Assembly: GCA_027563935.2 (NCBI GenBank)
Contig: JANVAS020000203.1
Coordinates: 3,968,001-4,032,000 of the forward strand
Direction: 5' to 3'
From: Costus lasius
Lineage: Eukaryota > Streptophyta > Magnoliopsida > Zingiberales > Costaceae
Length of the DNA stretch: 64,000 nt
Shown here piece after piece: positions 10,628-21,283 of the stretch. Under the pieces are notes generated by a model that had not been told where the DNA came from, ran no database searches, and saw nothing but the letters and a program-made list of their open reading frames with translations. The position numbers were made by a program, and so were the translations under genes. Position 1 is the first letter of the stretch; each line of letters begins with the position of its first letter.

Positions 10628-12338
10628 TGTTGGGGTATGCCCTTAAGGCTAATGTTTGAGGCCTATGGGAATGTATCTGTATCATGTAATAAACTGTTAT
10701 GTTTATAAAGGCATGGTTGTTATTCAGTTAGCTACATTGTCTGCTGCAATATATGTTCTTCTGAATAATGTCTCAAAGCTGTTCAGCTGGGCTGACAAGC
10801 TATTATGTCCTTAGTCGATGTATCTTGGTGAACATGAGACAGCCTCGATATGGTTAAGACTAATATGTGTTCTAATCTTATAGGATGCTTCGAGCATGGA
10901 ATAAGATGTAGACTCATGGGTGCATGGGATGTACTGGACAGACCCTACTAGGATGTTCAGTTGTTTGTCACAACGTGAATATTCCTTGTATAAGACAAGT
11001 GGCACATTTCCTCTGACTTGAGATCACTTGTGTTTCCTAAATGATGATTGTCATTATTTTGAGTTAGTTCAATATCATTTGAAACATAATGATTATAGAC
11101 TATCTTGGATGGTGAGCTTGAGTCAGGTTAGGGCACTAGTGATAGACACAGGATTGCCGTCTCCTTGTTTAAGGAGTGTGATGTTCTAAAGGGGCCCCCT
11201 GGATGAGATGATTGAGAGAGTGTATGGCCATACCCAGGTGACAGTGTTCATCTGATCTAATCATGCTCATCATATTGGAGTTACGAGCTTGACAGGCTTG
11301 TCCAATAAGAACATCCAGTGGCAAAGGAAATATGTATGCTTTGTGAAGTCGATTCACACTTGTGCTGTTTTTGGGTGTAGTCTTGGAAGACTCTTTCCTT
11401 TATATCGGGAGACAGTGATGTGTTGCTAGATACCCCTCACTGATCGTGATAATGAGAGTTATCGTTACCGACATTTAAAGGAAACCCTCAGGGTCGCACA
11501 ATTTGATGATATGGCTTACTTAAGTCAGATCGTGTGGACTGAATTGTTCGGGTTCAGTTTAAAGGGATTTAAGCTCTGATTGTGAGTGAGATCTGGTCTG
11601 ATCATGTTTGATTGATTAGGGCTAGGGATCGGTAAGCTTCGATCGGGAGATTGGATGCTAGATCATTGAGATCAGGAGCATCAAAAGATCAACGGTCAGA
11701 TCAAGCACCTTAGGGTTTAATGTGATCTGGACTAATTGCTTGGGTTATTTGGTCTTGAACCAAACCAAAATGAACCAGCTCATTGGTTGAGCGTATGGTT
11801 CACTTTAAGAGAGATTTGCGATTGGGGTAAACCCATGATCGCAAGTGGAAGTATGGTTTTCTATTATTAGAAAACATGTCACTTACGTGACCACGTTCCG
11901 TGTGGACTCTCTTCACGCTTCCCTCTCGCCCTATTGTCGCCGCTCGGGGTTGTCCTTGCGACATTCGCTTGTGGAGAAGTGGTGGTCGACATTGGGGAGA
12001 GGTTTTCGCCAAGCAAGGAGATCTTCATCCCTTCATACGACAAGCACTTCTTGGAGCCTTGCTAGCACAAGTTGCACCAAGAGAGTAGGCGGCTTCCTCA
12101 TCTTGTGTGCGAAACTTAGGAGAAGTTCTCGATTGATCTTTCCTTCCAAGGCGCCATCCTCTAATGGCTATGGTATGAATTGCATCTTCTTCTATTATGT
12201 TTTAAGGTTGATCACATAATGCATGCGCAATGATTCTTTGAAGCCCTTCCGTCCGCTGCATATTATAATTTGCGCCACTTTAGGGTTTTCGCTCCCCCTA
12301 AAGGGGACCCCCCCTTACAGGTTAAGGGGTACTTTCAA
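10628..12338 (+). repeat. C 5' LTR
   Basis: 1711 bp, TGTTGGGGTATGCCC... to ...GGGGTACTTTCA. GTATGGCCATAC is at 11222-11233. An inverted repeat GTTTTCTA-TTAT-TAGAAAAC is at 11856-11875, followed by GTCAC-TTAC-GTGAC. I see no strong TATA box; the A/T core of this inverted repeat is a possible substitute. Confidence 0.96.
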
Positions 12339-12340
12339 TT

Positions 12341-12352
12341 GGTATCAGAGCG
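12341..12352 (+). other. C primer-binding site (initiator Met tRNA)
   Basis: TGGTATCAGAGC two bases after the LTR. Perfect copia primer site. Confidence 0.93.
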
Positions 12353-13077
12353 AGTTAATCGCATGCTTATTTGATTGCTTTGTTTCGGTGATCCTTGAAT
12401 GAAGATGCATGCTTAGATCTATCATGCGTAATTTTTATATTAACTTGTTTCATGCCGAAACCAAAGTTATGTTTTATTGCGCATATGTGTTGAAATGTAG
12501 GCGCTTAATGTATGTTTTTCTTCAAAAATATTACTTGCGCGTTTTCACCTTAGATCTAAGCCGCCTACAGTAAACCCTTAGACGGGTTACTAGGGTTGAA
12601 GTCAACCCCTAGGTTAGATCCGACCAGTCTGATCAGTTCATCTGACAGCCTGAATGGGTCGACCAGATAGCACCTTGGCGCAAGCCTATGGTGGCTATAG
12701 GTCGACTGCAGACAGGTGTGTAGCGATGTCTGATTGAGACGACCAATGAACGCACCTGAGTTAGGCCCGGGGTCACGCCCGCTTGCCAGATCTCAGTGTG
12801 GTCGTTCAGCCCTGTCGCATGCATAGTTGACCTTTTGGTCGACTCGAGTCAGTTACGACTCGGTGCATGTAAGGGCAGAGGATCTGACTAGGGTGGATGA
12901 GTGGATCCCTAGTAATGGACCGTTGTAAGGTTGTAAGGCAAATAAGGAAAATTAAAATTGATCCCATGGGGTTTTTTCAAGATTTATTTTTCCTGACTGG
13001 ATCACATGATGGTTGTTGAATCTGCTTGTTTATTTAGTCTTATGTGGGCTGCCTGTTTTTAATGTGTGCTGTGCTGG

Positions 13078-13179
13078 GGCCTGCGTGCCTGGATTAATTG
13101 TTGTAAATTAATTTTATTTATGTGATCTGCGAATCACAATTTAATTAATTTATAATGTGAAAGTGACCTGCGTGTCACT
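13078..13179 (+). promoter_or_regulatory. C leader hairpin triad with CTGCG loops
   Basis: Three stems in a row: GGC-CTGCGT-GCC (13078-13089), TGTGAT-CTGCGA-ATCACA (13121-13138) and AGTGAC-CTGCGT-GTCACT (13162-13179). Each shows the loop CTGCG plus A or T. In B, H and I the third stem has different bases but still pairs, which argues for RNA structure under selection. Confidence 0.6.
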
Positions 13180-13633
13180 CTTGTCTAGATAGTTAAATTT
13201 GTAATTTAATTAGACAAGAGCACAGAGCACACTTGGCAGAGGCGCTTGCAGCAGTGGCTGGACCAGGTGGGAGGTCTAGGGTTCGACCCTAGGACCTGGC
13301 GCATTTCCTGGTGGGCGCACCAGAGCTGCTAATTGGCGCTTGGGCCCTGGGTTGGGCCAGATAAGCAGTTAAAGACCCATGAAAAGCAAGTGCAGACTTA
13401 AGTTAGGTTAAGGTCTCACTAGGGCTATGGGCTTTTACCACATAAGACACATGCTTTCTTTTATAGCTTTATATTAGAATTGCATGAGTAAATTTATCTT
13501 CTGCTATCACCATAGGAATTGCATGATAGGCAAGAAGATAAAAGACCGTTAAAATCCAACGCTTAAATATCAAGCTCGTAAGCCTTCTGACGCGAAACCT
13601 CACTGTTCTGATTATCGTTGGAGCCGTGTTGTA

Positions 13634-13855
13634 CCCACTCAGTGGGCACGTCCATCTATCTTCAGACGGTGCGGGATTACACCTGTGTGTTACAGATTGG
13701 GGATTTATCCCCTCTCGTTGCTCAGCATAGCACATGGTGGTCCAGGGAGTAGGTCGGGTCAGCTTGACCGTGTAGGCTACATATGTGGCGCATATGGTAG
13801 CACATGGAGGCAGCCATCTGTGGGGTCAGAGATTGTGTTGTACCAACTCAGTTGG
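13634..13855 (+). promoter_or_regulatory. C twin palindromes upstream of gag
   Basis: CCCACTCAGTGGG (13634-13646) and CCAACTCAGTTGG (13843-13855) are exact palindromes around a single central C, about 200 bp apart and 0.3-0.5 kb upstream of gag. They lie where retroelements often carry RNA dimerisation or packaging signals. The role is inferred. Confidence 0.5.
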
Positions 13856-14166
13856 CACAGTCTGCTGGACTGCCCAGATGAAGGGGAATCGCACGGGTTG
13901 GCGATCGGCAGGGACTGCCTACCAGAAACTAATGCTTGTACTCTCTGTGCATCTTATCTCGCCTGAGCGGGACGCGGAGACCAAGTATGAAATCTGGATC
14001 CCATCTCACTAAAAGAGTTCTACTCTTTCGGGCTGTTTTGCTGGATTTTTCACGCCTGATAAAATAGTGAGAAAAAGAATCTTTCTTAAGTCCTGATTGA
14101 TTCTTATACATTGATACTGACCTTGCTGTTCTTGCATTGTTGTAGATACCTGCAGCAACGAACACC

Positions 14167-17100
14167 ATGAACTTCAATGTGCGATCCCTACTGGAAAGGG
14201 AGAAGTTTGCTGGGCCAAACTTCTCTGACTGGTTTGGACACCTTAAGATTGTTCTTAAGGCAGAGAGGAAACTGTATGTCCTCGAGACGGCGATACCGCC
14301 GCAGCCCGCTCCGAACGCCGCAAGGGCGGTTCGGGAAGCCTATGAAAAGCACGTCAATGATAGTAGTGATGTCGCTTGCCTGATGCTAGCGTCTATGACG
14401 CCACCGCTGCAGCGTCAGCATGAGGATATGTCTGCTAGAGACATGATTACAAACCTCAAGATGCTGTATGCTGCACAGGCGAGGACAGAACGCTACAATT
14501 TGACAAAGCTCTTCTTTCAGAGCAAACTGGCTGAAGGGAGCCCAGTAGGAGCTCACGTGCTCAAGATGATTGGGCACAAGGAGGCTCTAGAGAAACTGGG
14601 GCATACCATTAACCAGGAGCTTGCTGTAGACATTATTCTGCAGTCTCTCCCGCCATCATTCGACGCGTTCATTATTAATTTTAATATGAACAAAATCGAT
14701 TGTACTCCGGCAGAGCTGCTGAATATGCTCTTGACCACTGAGGAGACTCTGAAGGGTAAGCCTTCGACCTCTGTCTTAATGGTTCCTTCCAGGAACAAGA
14801 AGAAGGGGAAGAAGGGCAAGGCCCCGGTCAAAAGCTACAGCAAGGCTCTGAAGCAGAAGGTGAAGCGGTCTAAGGAATACAGGTGTTTCCACTGTGGCCA
14901 GCTGGGTCACTGGAAAAAGGACTGTAAAGCGCTCCAAGGAGATAAGAGGGGAAGCTTTGCTTCTGGCTCAGGTATATTCGTGACTGAGGTCATGTTTTCT
15001 TCTTCTGTATCATGGGTGTTGGACACTGCATGTGGAGTTCACATTTGTTCAAATGTGCAGGAACTCAAGAGAAGAAGGCAGGTGGGACAGCATGAGGTGG
15101 ACCTACGAGTTGGAAACGGGGCACGGGTTGCTGCTGTTGCTGTAGGAGACTACTTTATTTCTTTACCATCTGGACTTGTATTGGAACTAAACAGTTGTTA
15201 CTTTGTTCCCAGTATAACTAAAAATATTATCTCCATTCCTGCTCTTGTCAGGAAGGGATTTTCCTTTGAATGCAATATTTCAAAGTGTATTTTATCTTTT
15301 GATAATATTGTTTATGCAACTGGTTCAATAAGCAATGAGTTATTCATGTTAGACATGGAAAGTTCTATACATAATGTTGATATTAAGAAAGCCAAGTATG
15401 CTGATGACAGCACCTTGCTATGGCATAGTCGTTTAGGCCATATAAACGAGAAACGCATTAAGCGGTTGCATGATCATGGACTGCTGGGATCATTCTCCTA
15501 CAAGGAGCTTGATACATGCAAAGCTTGTTTAATGGGTAAAATGACGAAGTCACCTTTTCCTCACAAAGGTCAAAGGGCTTCAGGTTTACTTGACCTTATA
15601 CACAGTGATGTGTGTGGGCCTTTTAGTAAACATGCCAGAGGTGGCTATCAGTACTTCATTACCTTTACTGATGATTTCAGTAGATATGGGTATGTCTATC
15701 TGATGAGACATAAGAGTGAATCTTTTGACAAGTTCAAAGAGTTCAAGAATGAAGTTCAAAATCAGCTAGGCCGCAATATCAAGGCACTTCGCTCAGATCG
15801 AGGTGGTGAATACCTAAGTCATGCATTTACTGACTATCTAAAAGAGTGTGGGATTATCTCACAGCTCACTCCGCCAGGAACACCGCAATGGAATGGTGTG
15901 TCCGAGAGGAGAAATAGAACGTTACTTGATATGGTTCGTTCTATGATGAGTCAGGCTACTCTTCCCTACTCCTTTTGGGGTTTTGGGCTGGAAACAGCTG
16001 CAAAAGTACTAAACCGAGTGCCATCCAAGGCAGTTTCAAAGACGCCATATGAGTTATGGTATGGGAAACAGCCAAGCTTGACATTTATCAGGATCTGGGG
16101 CTGCGAGGCTTATGTCAAGAAGCTCGCCTCTGGGAAACTAGAGAGCAGATCTGACAAATGTATCTTTGTCGGTTACCCTAAGGAAACTAAGGGTTATTAT
16201 TTCCACGATCCCAAAGAGAACAAGGTTTTTGTTGCTCGGACGGCCATATTTCTTGAGAAGGAGTTTCTTCTGCAAGAGGCCAGTGGGAGAGAAATAAAGC
16301 TGGATGAGATTCCAGAGGAAGGACAAAGTGCTCAAGCAGAGTTGGATGAGCCTGAGCCGGTAGAACAGGTTATTGAACAACCTGAGGCTCAGATATCACG
16401 GGAACCGCGAAGATCGGGAAGGATTCGTCGACAGCCTGAGCGCTATGACGGAGTCTATATCATTGGCAATGATGAACCCCTTACTTATGCGGATGCGGTC
16501 AGTGGACCGGAGTCAGCGAGATGGCTTGAAGCTATGCGCGCCGAGATGGACTCCATGTCAGATAACCAGGTCTGGGATTTGGTTGATCCGCCTCCGGGAG
16601 TTATCCCTATAGGCTGTAAATGGATCTTCAAGAAGAAGATTGACATGGATGGTAACGTGGTTACCTATAAAGGCAGGCTAGTTGCGAAAGGTTTCAAACA
16701 AATCTACGGGATAGATTATGATGAAACTTTCTCACCTGTAGCCATGTTTAAGTCTATTCGGATTCTTTTCGCGATAGCTGCATATTATGATTATGAGATT
16801 TGGCAGATGGATGTGAAAACAGCTTTCCTTAATGGAAATCTGGATGAGGATGTGTATATGACACAACCAGAAGGTTTCACTAATCCAGCAGATCGTCATA
16901 AGATATGCAAGTTAAAGAAGTCTATTTATGGACTTAAACAAGCATCCAGAAGCTGGAATATTCGTTTTGATGAATCAGTTACGGAATTTGGTTTCATCAA
17001 GAACGAGGATGACCCGTGTGTATATAAGAGGTTTAGTGGGAGCGTGATTACTTTTCTAGTCCTCTACGTCGATGACATCTTGATCATTGGAAATGATATT

Positions 17101-18048
17101 CCTGAAATGCATGCTGTTAAGGCATGGCTGAGGAAATGTTTCCAGATGAAAGATCTAGGAGAAGCAGCCTATGTGTTAGGTGTGAAGATCTACAGGGATA
17201 GATCTAAGAGGCTTCTCGGGCTGTGCCAGAGTACTTACATCGATAAGGTCCTGGAGAGATTTCATTTAGAGAATTCTAAACGAGGATATCTTCCAGTCAG
17301 ACATGGTCTGAATCTTTCGAAGAGTCAGTGTCCACAAACACAGACTGAGAAAGATGAAATGAACAATACGCCTTATGCTTCGGCTATTGGTTCTATAATG
17401 TATGCGATGTTGTGTACTCGCCCAGACGTCGCTTACGGGTTAAGCGTGACCAGTCGTTACCAGAGTAATCCAGGTATGGCGCACTGGATTGCAGTCAAGA
17501 ACATTTTAAAATATCTGCGGAGGACCAAAGATATGTTCTTGATATATGGTGGTCAGGAAGAACTCAGTATAGAGGGATATACTGATGCTTCGTTCCAGAG
17601 TGACCAGGATGATTTCCGATCGCAATCAGGCTATGTTTTTAGCTTGAATGGAGGTGCAGTGGTGTGGAAAAGTTTCAAACAGTCAACTGTTGCTGATTCC
17701 ACAACAGAAGCCGAGTATGTTGCAGCCTCGGAAGCATCCAAGGAGGCAGTGTGGATTCGTAAGTTCGTGAGAGAACTTGGTGTCGTTCCTTCGAGTGCAG
17801 ATCCTTTGGTTATCTTCTGTGATAACACTGGAGCAATCGCACAAGCAAAGGAACCACGGTCGCACCAGAAGTCCAAGCACATACAGAGACGGTTTCATTT
17901 GATCAGGGAGATCATAGATCGTGGCGAGATCAAAGTATGCAAGGTTCATACAGATGACAATCTGGCTGACCCGCTTACCAAGCCTCTGGCGCAGCAGAAG
18001 CATGAGAAGCACTGTAATAATATGGGTTTGAGATTTCTCAACCATTAG
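14167..18048 (+). CDS. gag-pol: C gag-pol polyprotein, intact
   Basis: A 1293-residue copia polyprotein that differs from that of B at roughly 55-60 positions by eye, with one residue missing just before the protease. All signatures are present: CCHC knuckle CFHCGQLGHWKKDC near 240, protease WVLDTACG near 285, integrase H-H-C-C finger and D, D, E core with RSDRGGEY and NGVSERRNRT, RT motifs MDVKTAFLNG and LYVDDILIIG, and RNase H motifs TDASF, EAEY and FCDN. The start ATG (14167) follows AACGAACACC. The stop is 20 bp before the 3' LTR. With identical LTRs and a full frame, this is the best candidate in the window for a recently active, autonomous copy. It could supply proteins in trans to H and perhaps A or F. 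Confidence 0.96.
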   Translation: MNFNVRSLLEREKFAGPNFSDWFGHLKIVLKAERKLYVLETAIPPQPAPNAARAVREAYEKHVNDSSDVACLMLASMTPPLQRQHEDMSARDMITNLKMLYAAQARTERYNLTKLFFQSKLAEGSPVGAHVLKMIGHKEALEKLGHTINQELAVDIILQSLPPSFDAFIINFNMNKIDCTPAELLNMLLTTEETLKGKPSTSVLMVPSRNKKKGKKGKAPVKSYSKALKQKVKRSKEYRCFHCGQLGHWKKDCKALQGDKRGSFASGSGIFVTEVMFSSSVSWVLDTACGVHICSNVQELKRRRQVGQHEVDLRVGNGARVAAVAVGDYFISLPSGLVLELNSCYFVPSITKNIISIPALVRKGFSFECNISKCILSFDNIVYATGSISNELFMLDMESSIHNVDIKKAKYADDSTLLWHSRLGHINEKRIKRLHDHGLLGSFSYKELDTCKACLMGKMTKSPFPHKGQRASGLLDLIHSDVCGPFSKHARGGYQYFITFTDDFSRYGYVYLMRHKSESFDKFKEFKNEVQNQLGRNIKALRSDRGGEYLSHAFTDYLKECGIISQLTPPGTPQWNGVSERRNRTLLDMVRSMMSQATLPYSFWGFGLETAAKVLNRVPSKAVSKTPYELWYGKQPSLTFIRIWGCEAYVKKLASGKLESRSDKCIFVGYPKETKGYYFHDPKENKVFVARTAIFLEKEFLLQEASGREIKLDEIPEEGQSAQAELDEPEPVEQVIEQPEAQISREPRRSGRIRRQPERYDGVYIIGNDEPLTYADAVSGPESARWLEAMRAEMDSMSDNQVWDLVDPPPGVIPIGCKWIFKKKIDMDGNVVTYKGRLVAKGFKQIYGIDYDETFSPVAMFKSIRILFAIAAYYDYEIWQMDVKTAFLNGNLDEDVYMTQPEGFTNPADRHKICKLKKSIYGLKQASRSWNIRFDESVTEFGFIKNEDDPCVYKRFSGSVITFLVLYVDDILIIGNDIPEMHAVKAWLRKCFQMKDLGEAAYVLGVKIYRDRSKRLLGLCQSTYIDKVLERFHLENSKRGYLPVRHGLNLSKSQCPQTQTEKDEMNNTPYASAIGSIMYAMLCTRPDVAYGLSVTSRYQSNPGMAHWIAVKNILKYLRRTKDMFLIYGGQEELSIEGYTDASFQSDQDDFRSQSGYVFSLNGGAVVWKSFKQSTVADSTTEAEYVAASEASKEAVWIRKFVRELGVVPSSADPLVIFCDNTGAIAQAKEPRSHQKSKHIQRRFHLIREIIDRGEIKVCKVHTDDNLADPLTKPLAQQKHEKHCNNMGLRFLNH

Positions 18049-18056
18049 ATTAAGTG

Positions 18057-18067
18057 CAAGTGGGAGA
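18057..18067 (+). other. C polypurine tract
   Basis: CAAGTGGGAGA directly before the 3' LTR; the usual plus-strand primer site of these elements. Confidence 0.85.
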
Positions 18068-18068
18068 T

Positions 18069-19778
18069 TGTTGGGGTATGCCCTTAAGGCTAATGTTTGA
18101 GGCCTATGGGAATGTATCTGTATCATGTAATAAACTGTTATGTTTATAAAGGCATGGTTGTTATTCAGTTAGCTACATTGTCTGCTGCAATATATGTTCT
18201 TCTGAATAATGTCTCAAAGCTGTTCAGCTGGGCTGACAAGCTATTATGTCCTTAGTCGATGTATCTTGGTGAACATGAGACAGCCTCGATATGGTTAAGA
18301 CTAATATGTGTTCTAATCTTATAGGATGCTTCGAGCATGGAATAAGATGTAGACTCATGGGTGCATGGGATGTACTGGACAGACCCTACTAGGATGTTCA
18401 GTTGTTTGTCACAACGTGAATATTCCTTGTATAAGACAAGTGGCACATTTCCTCTGACTTGAGATCACTTGTGTTTCCTAAATGATGATTGTCATTATTT
18501 TGAGTTAGTTCAATATCATTTGAAACATAATGATTATAGACTATCTTGGATGGTGAGCTTGAGTCAGGTTAGGGCACTAGTGATAGACACAGGATTGCCG
18601 TCTCCTTGTTTAAGGAGTGTGATGTTCTAAAGGGGCCCCCTGGATGAGATGATTGAGAGAGTGTATGGCCATACCCAGGTGACAGTGTTCATCTGATCTA
18701 ATCATGCTCATCATATTGGAGTTACGAGCTTGACAGGCTTGTCCAATAAGAACATCCAGTGGCAAAGGAAATATGTATGCTTTGTGAAGTCGATTCACAC
18801 TTGTGCTGTTTTTGGGTGTAGTCTTGGAAGACTCTTTCCTTTATATCGGGAGACAGTGATGTGTTGCTAGATACCCCTCACTGATCGTGATAATGAGAGT
18901 TATCGTTACCGACATTTAAAGGAAACCCTCAGGGTCGCACAATTTGATGATATGGCTTACTTAAGTCAGATCGTGTGGACTGAATTGTTCGGGTTCAGTT
19001 TAAAGGGATTTAAGCTCTGATTGTGAGTGAGATCTGGTCTGATCATGTTTGATTGATTAGGGCTAGGGATCGGTAAGCTTCGATCGGGAGATTGGATGCT
19101 AGATCATTGAGATCAGGAGCATCAAAAGATCAACGGTCAGATCAAGCACCTTAGGGTTTAATGTGATCTGGACTAATTGCTTGGGTTATTTGGTCTTGAA
19201 CCAAACCAAAATGAACCAGCTCATTGGTTGAGCGTATGGTTCACTTTAAGAGAGATTTGCGATTGGGGTAAACCCATGATCGCAAGTGGAAGTATGGTTT
19301 TCTATTATTAGAAAACATGTCACTTACGTGACCACGTTCCGTGTGGACTCTCTTCACGCTTCCCTCTCGCCCTATTGTCGCCGCTCGGGGTTGTCCTTGC
19401 GACATTCGCTTGTGGAGAAGTGGTGGTCGACATTGGGGAGAGGTTTTCGCCAAGCAAGGAGATCTTCATCCCTTCATACGACAAGCACTTCTTGGAGCCT
19501 TGCTAGCACAAGTTGCACCAAGAGAGTAGGCGGCTTCCTCATCTTGTGTGCGAAACTTAGGAGAAGTTCTCGATTGATCTTTCCTTCCAAGGCGCCATCC
19601 TCTAATGGCTATGGTATGAATTGCATCTTCTTCTATTATGTTTTAAGGTTGATCACATAATGCATGCGCAATGATTCTTTGAAGCCCTTCCGTCCGCTGC
19701 ATATTATAATTTGCGCCACTTTAGGGTTTTCGCTCCCCCTAAAGGGGACCCCCCCTTACAGGTTAAGGGGTACTTTCA
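18069..19778 (+). repeat. C 3' LTR
   Basis: 1710 bp, same as the 5' LTR apart from one A missing near 19741. GTATGGCCATAC is at 18663-18674. CACAC follows at 19779-19783. Confidence 0.96.
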
Positions 19779-19783
19779 CACAC

Positions 19784-21278
19784 AAGGGATGAAAGCTTCC
19801 TCCTTGCGCAAGTCTTGTGCTAGCAAGATTGGCAAGCTCTTTCAACCGTGTGTAGGAGATTAGATGAAAAGGGCTGCCTTCTTTTCGAGAGCTCTTCCTT
19901 CTTTTCGCAAGAACAACGCCTTCTCCAAGAGCAAGCCGTTTTCTCCACGCCCAAAGAGCAAAACCGAAAGCATTAGAGAGTAATCAAGCCATGAACGCAT
20001 ATGCGTTTAGCTTATGGAACTTTCCATAAATGGCAACGATTAAGAGTTGGCGTTCATGGTTCATGTTTCCATGAACCAAACGCAACCTCTTCTCCCTCTT
20101 GAACCAAGCGCTCAACCCATGAGCCGGTTCAATTTCATTGGTTCAATTTCGAAACCAAATCAGCCCAGAATTAAGTCTAGACCAAATTAGACCACAAGGT
20201 CCTAGATCTGACCCTTCATCATCTGACGCTTCTGATCGCACCGATCTAGCATCATCTCTCTCGATCGAAGCTTACCGATCTAAAGCTCTAATCAATCAAA
20301 CATGATCAGACCAGATCTCACTTACAATCAGAGATTAAATCTCTTTAAACTGAACCAAAACAATTCAGTCCACACGATCTGACTTAAGGAAGCCATATCA
20401 CCAAATTGTGCGACCCTGAGGGTTTCCTTTAAATGTCGGTAACGATAACTTACGTTATCACGATCAGTGAGGGGTATCTAGCAACACATCACTGTCTCCC
20501 GATATAAAGGAAAGAGTCTTCCAAGACTTCACCCAAAACACAGCACAAGTGTGACTCAATTCACAAGGCATACATGTGTCCTTTGCCACTGGATGTTCTT
20601 ATTGGACAAGCATGTCAAGCTTGTAACTCCAATACGATGAGCATGATTAGATCAGATGAACATAGTCATCTGGGTATGGCCATACACTTCCTCAATCATC
20701 TCATATAGTGTGGCCCTATAGAACATCACACTCCTTAAACAAGGAGACGGCAATCCTTTATCTATCACAAGTGCCCTAACCTGATTCAAGCTCACCATCC
20801 AAGATAGTCTATAATCATTATATCTCAAATGATATTGAACTAGCTCAAGACAATGACAATCCTCATTTAGAAACACAAGTGATCTCAAGTCAGAGGACAT
20901 GTGCCACTTGTTGCTTACAAGGATCATTCACATTGTGACAAGCAATGGAATATCCCAGTAGGGTCTGTCCAGTACATCCAATGTACCCATGAGTCTACAT
21001 CTTATTCCATGCTCGAAGCATCCTATAAGATTAGCACTCATATTAGTCTCTATCATATCAAGGCTGTCTCATGTTCTCCAAGATATCTCGACTAAGGACT
21101 TATAGCCTGTCAGCCTAGCTGAACAGCTTTGAGACATTATTCAGAAGTACACTTATTACAGCAGACAAGGTAACAAGCTGAATAATAACCATGCCTTTTA
21201 TAAACATAAGAGTTTATTACATGATACTATTACAATCCCAAAGGCCTCAAACATTAGCCTTAAGGGCATACTCCAACA
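19784..21278 (-). repeat. B 5' LTR, right fragment
   Basis: The remaining 1495 bp of the B 5' LTR, containing its outer end and promoter side. It equals 3162-4656 of the B 3' LTR as far as I could compare. GTATGGCCATAC is at 20674-20685. C separates it from the B leader. Confidence 0.94.
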
Positions 21279-21283
21279 GTAGA

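Larger units (their letters stand above)
12339..14166 (+). other. C leader region
   Basis: Non-coding leader of about 1.83 kb. It has the hairpin triad at 13078-13179 and two perfect odd palindromes, CCCACTCAGTGGG (13634-13646) and CCAACTCAGTTGG (13843-13855). The leaders of B, H and I have the same layout. Overlapping open frames of 75-93 codons exist near 13685-14012, but they do not start with a conserved ATG, so I do not call a gene. Confidence 0.8.
10628..19778 (+). mobile_element. C: Ty1/copia family 1 element (Angela-like), complete
   Basis: An uninterrupted 9151-bp copia element with LTRs 10628-12338 and 18069-19778. The target duplication CACAC is at 10623-10627 and 19779-19783, inside the B 5' LTR. 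The only LTR difference I saw is one A in a short A run near the 3' end. It has primer site, leader, full gag-pol and polypurine tract. Its LTR identity and innermost position mark it as one of the youngest insertions here, and it looks structurally autonomous. Confidence 0.97.
2952..21278 (-). mobile_element. B: Ty1/copia family 1 element (Angela-like), intact gag-pol, 5' LTR split by C
   Basis: This minus-strand element has a 3' LTR at 2952-4656 (1705 bp). Its 5' LTR is in two pieces, 10418-10627 and 19784-21278, which also sum to 1705 bp once C and the CACAC duplication are removed. The target duplication GTAGA is at 2947-2951 and 21279-21283. Without C the element is about 9.2 kb. I saw no difference between its two LTRs, so it is a very recent insertion. 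It carries a complete gag-pol frame, leader and primer site. Confidence 0.96.

Noticed and set aside
13685..13966. Open frame of about 80-128 codons shared by the leaders of C, I (60111-60497) and B (8758-9006), with a second overlapping open frame of about 75-92 codons
   Set aside because: The similarity holds in two frames at once and only I has an ATG at the long start. H breaks both frames while keeping the stems. This fits conservation of RNA sequence, not of a protein.
19286..19660. 124-codon open frame in both LTRs of C
   Set aside because: It lies wholly inside the LTR, has low-complexity Ser-rich composition and is not kept in the LTRs of B, H or I.
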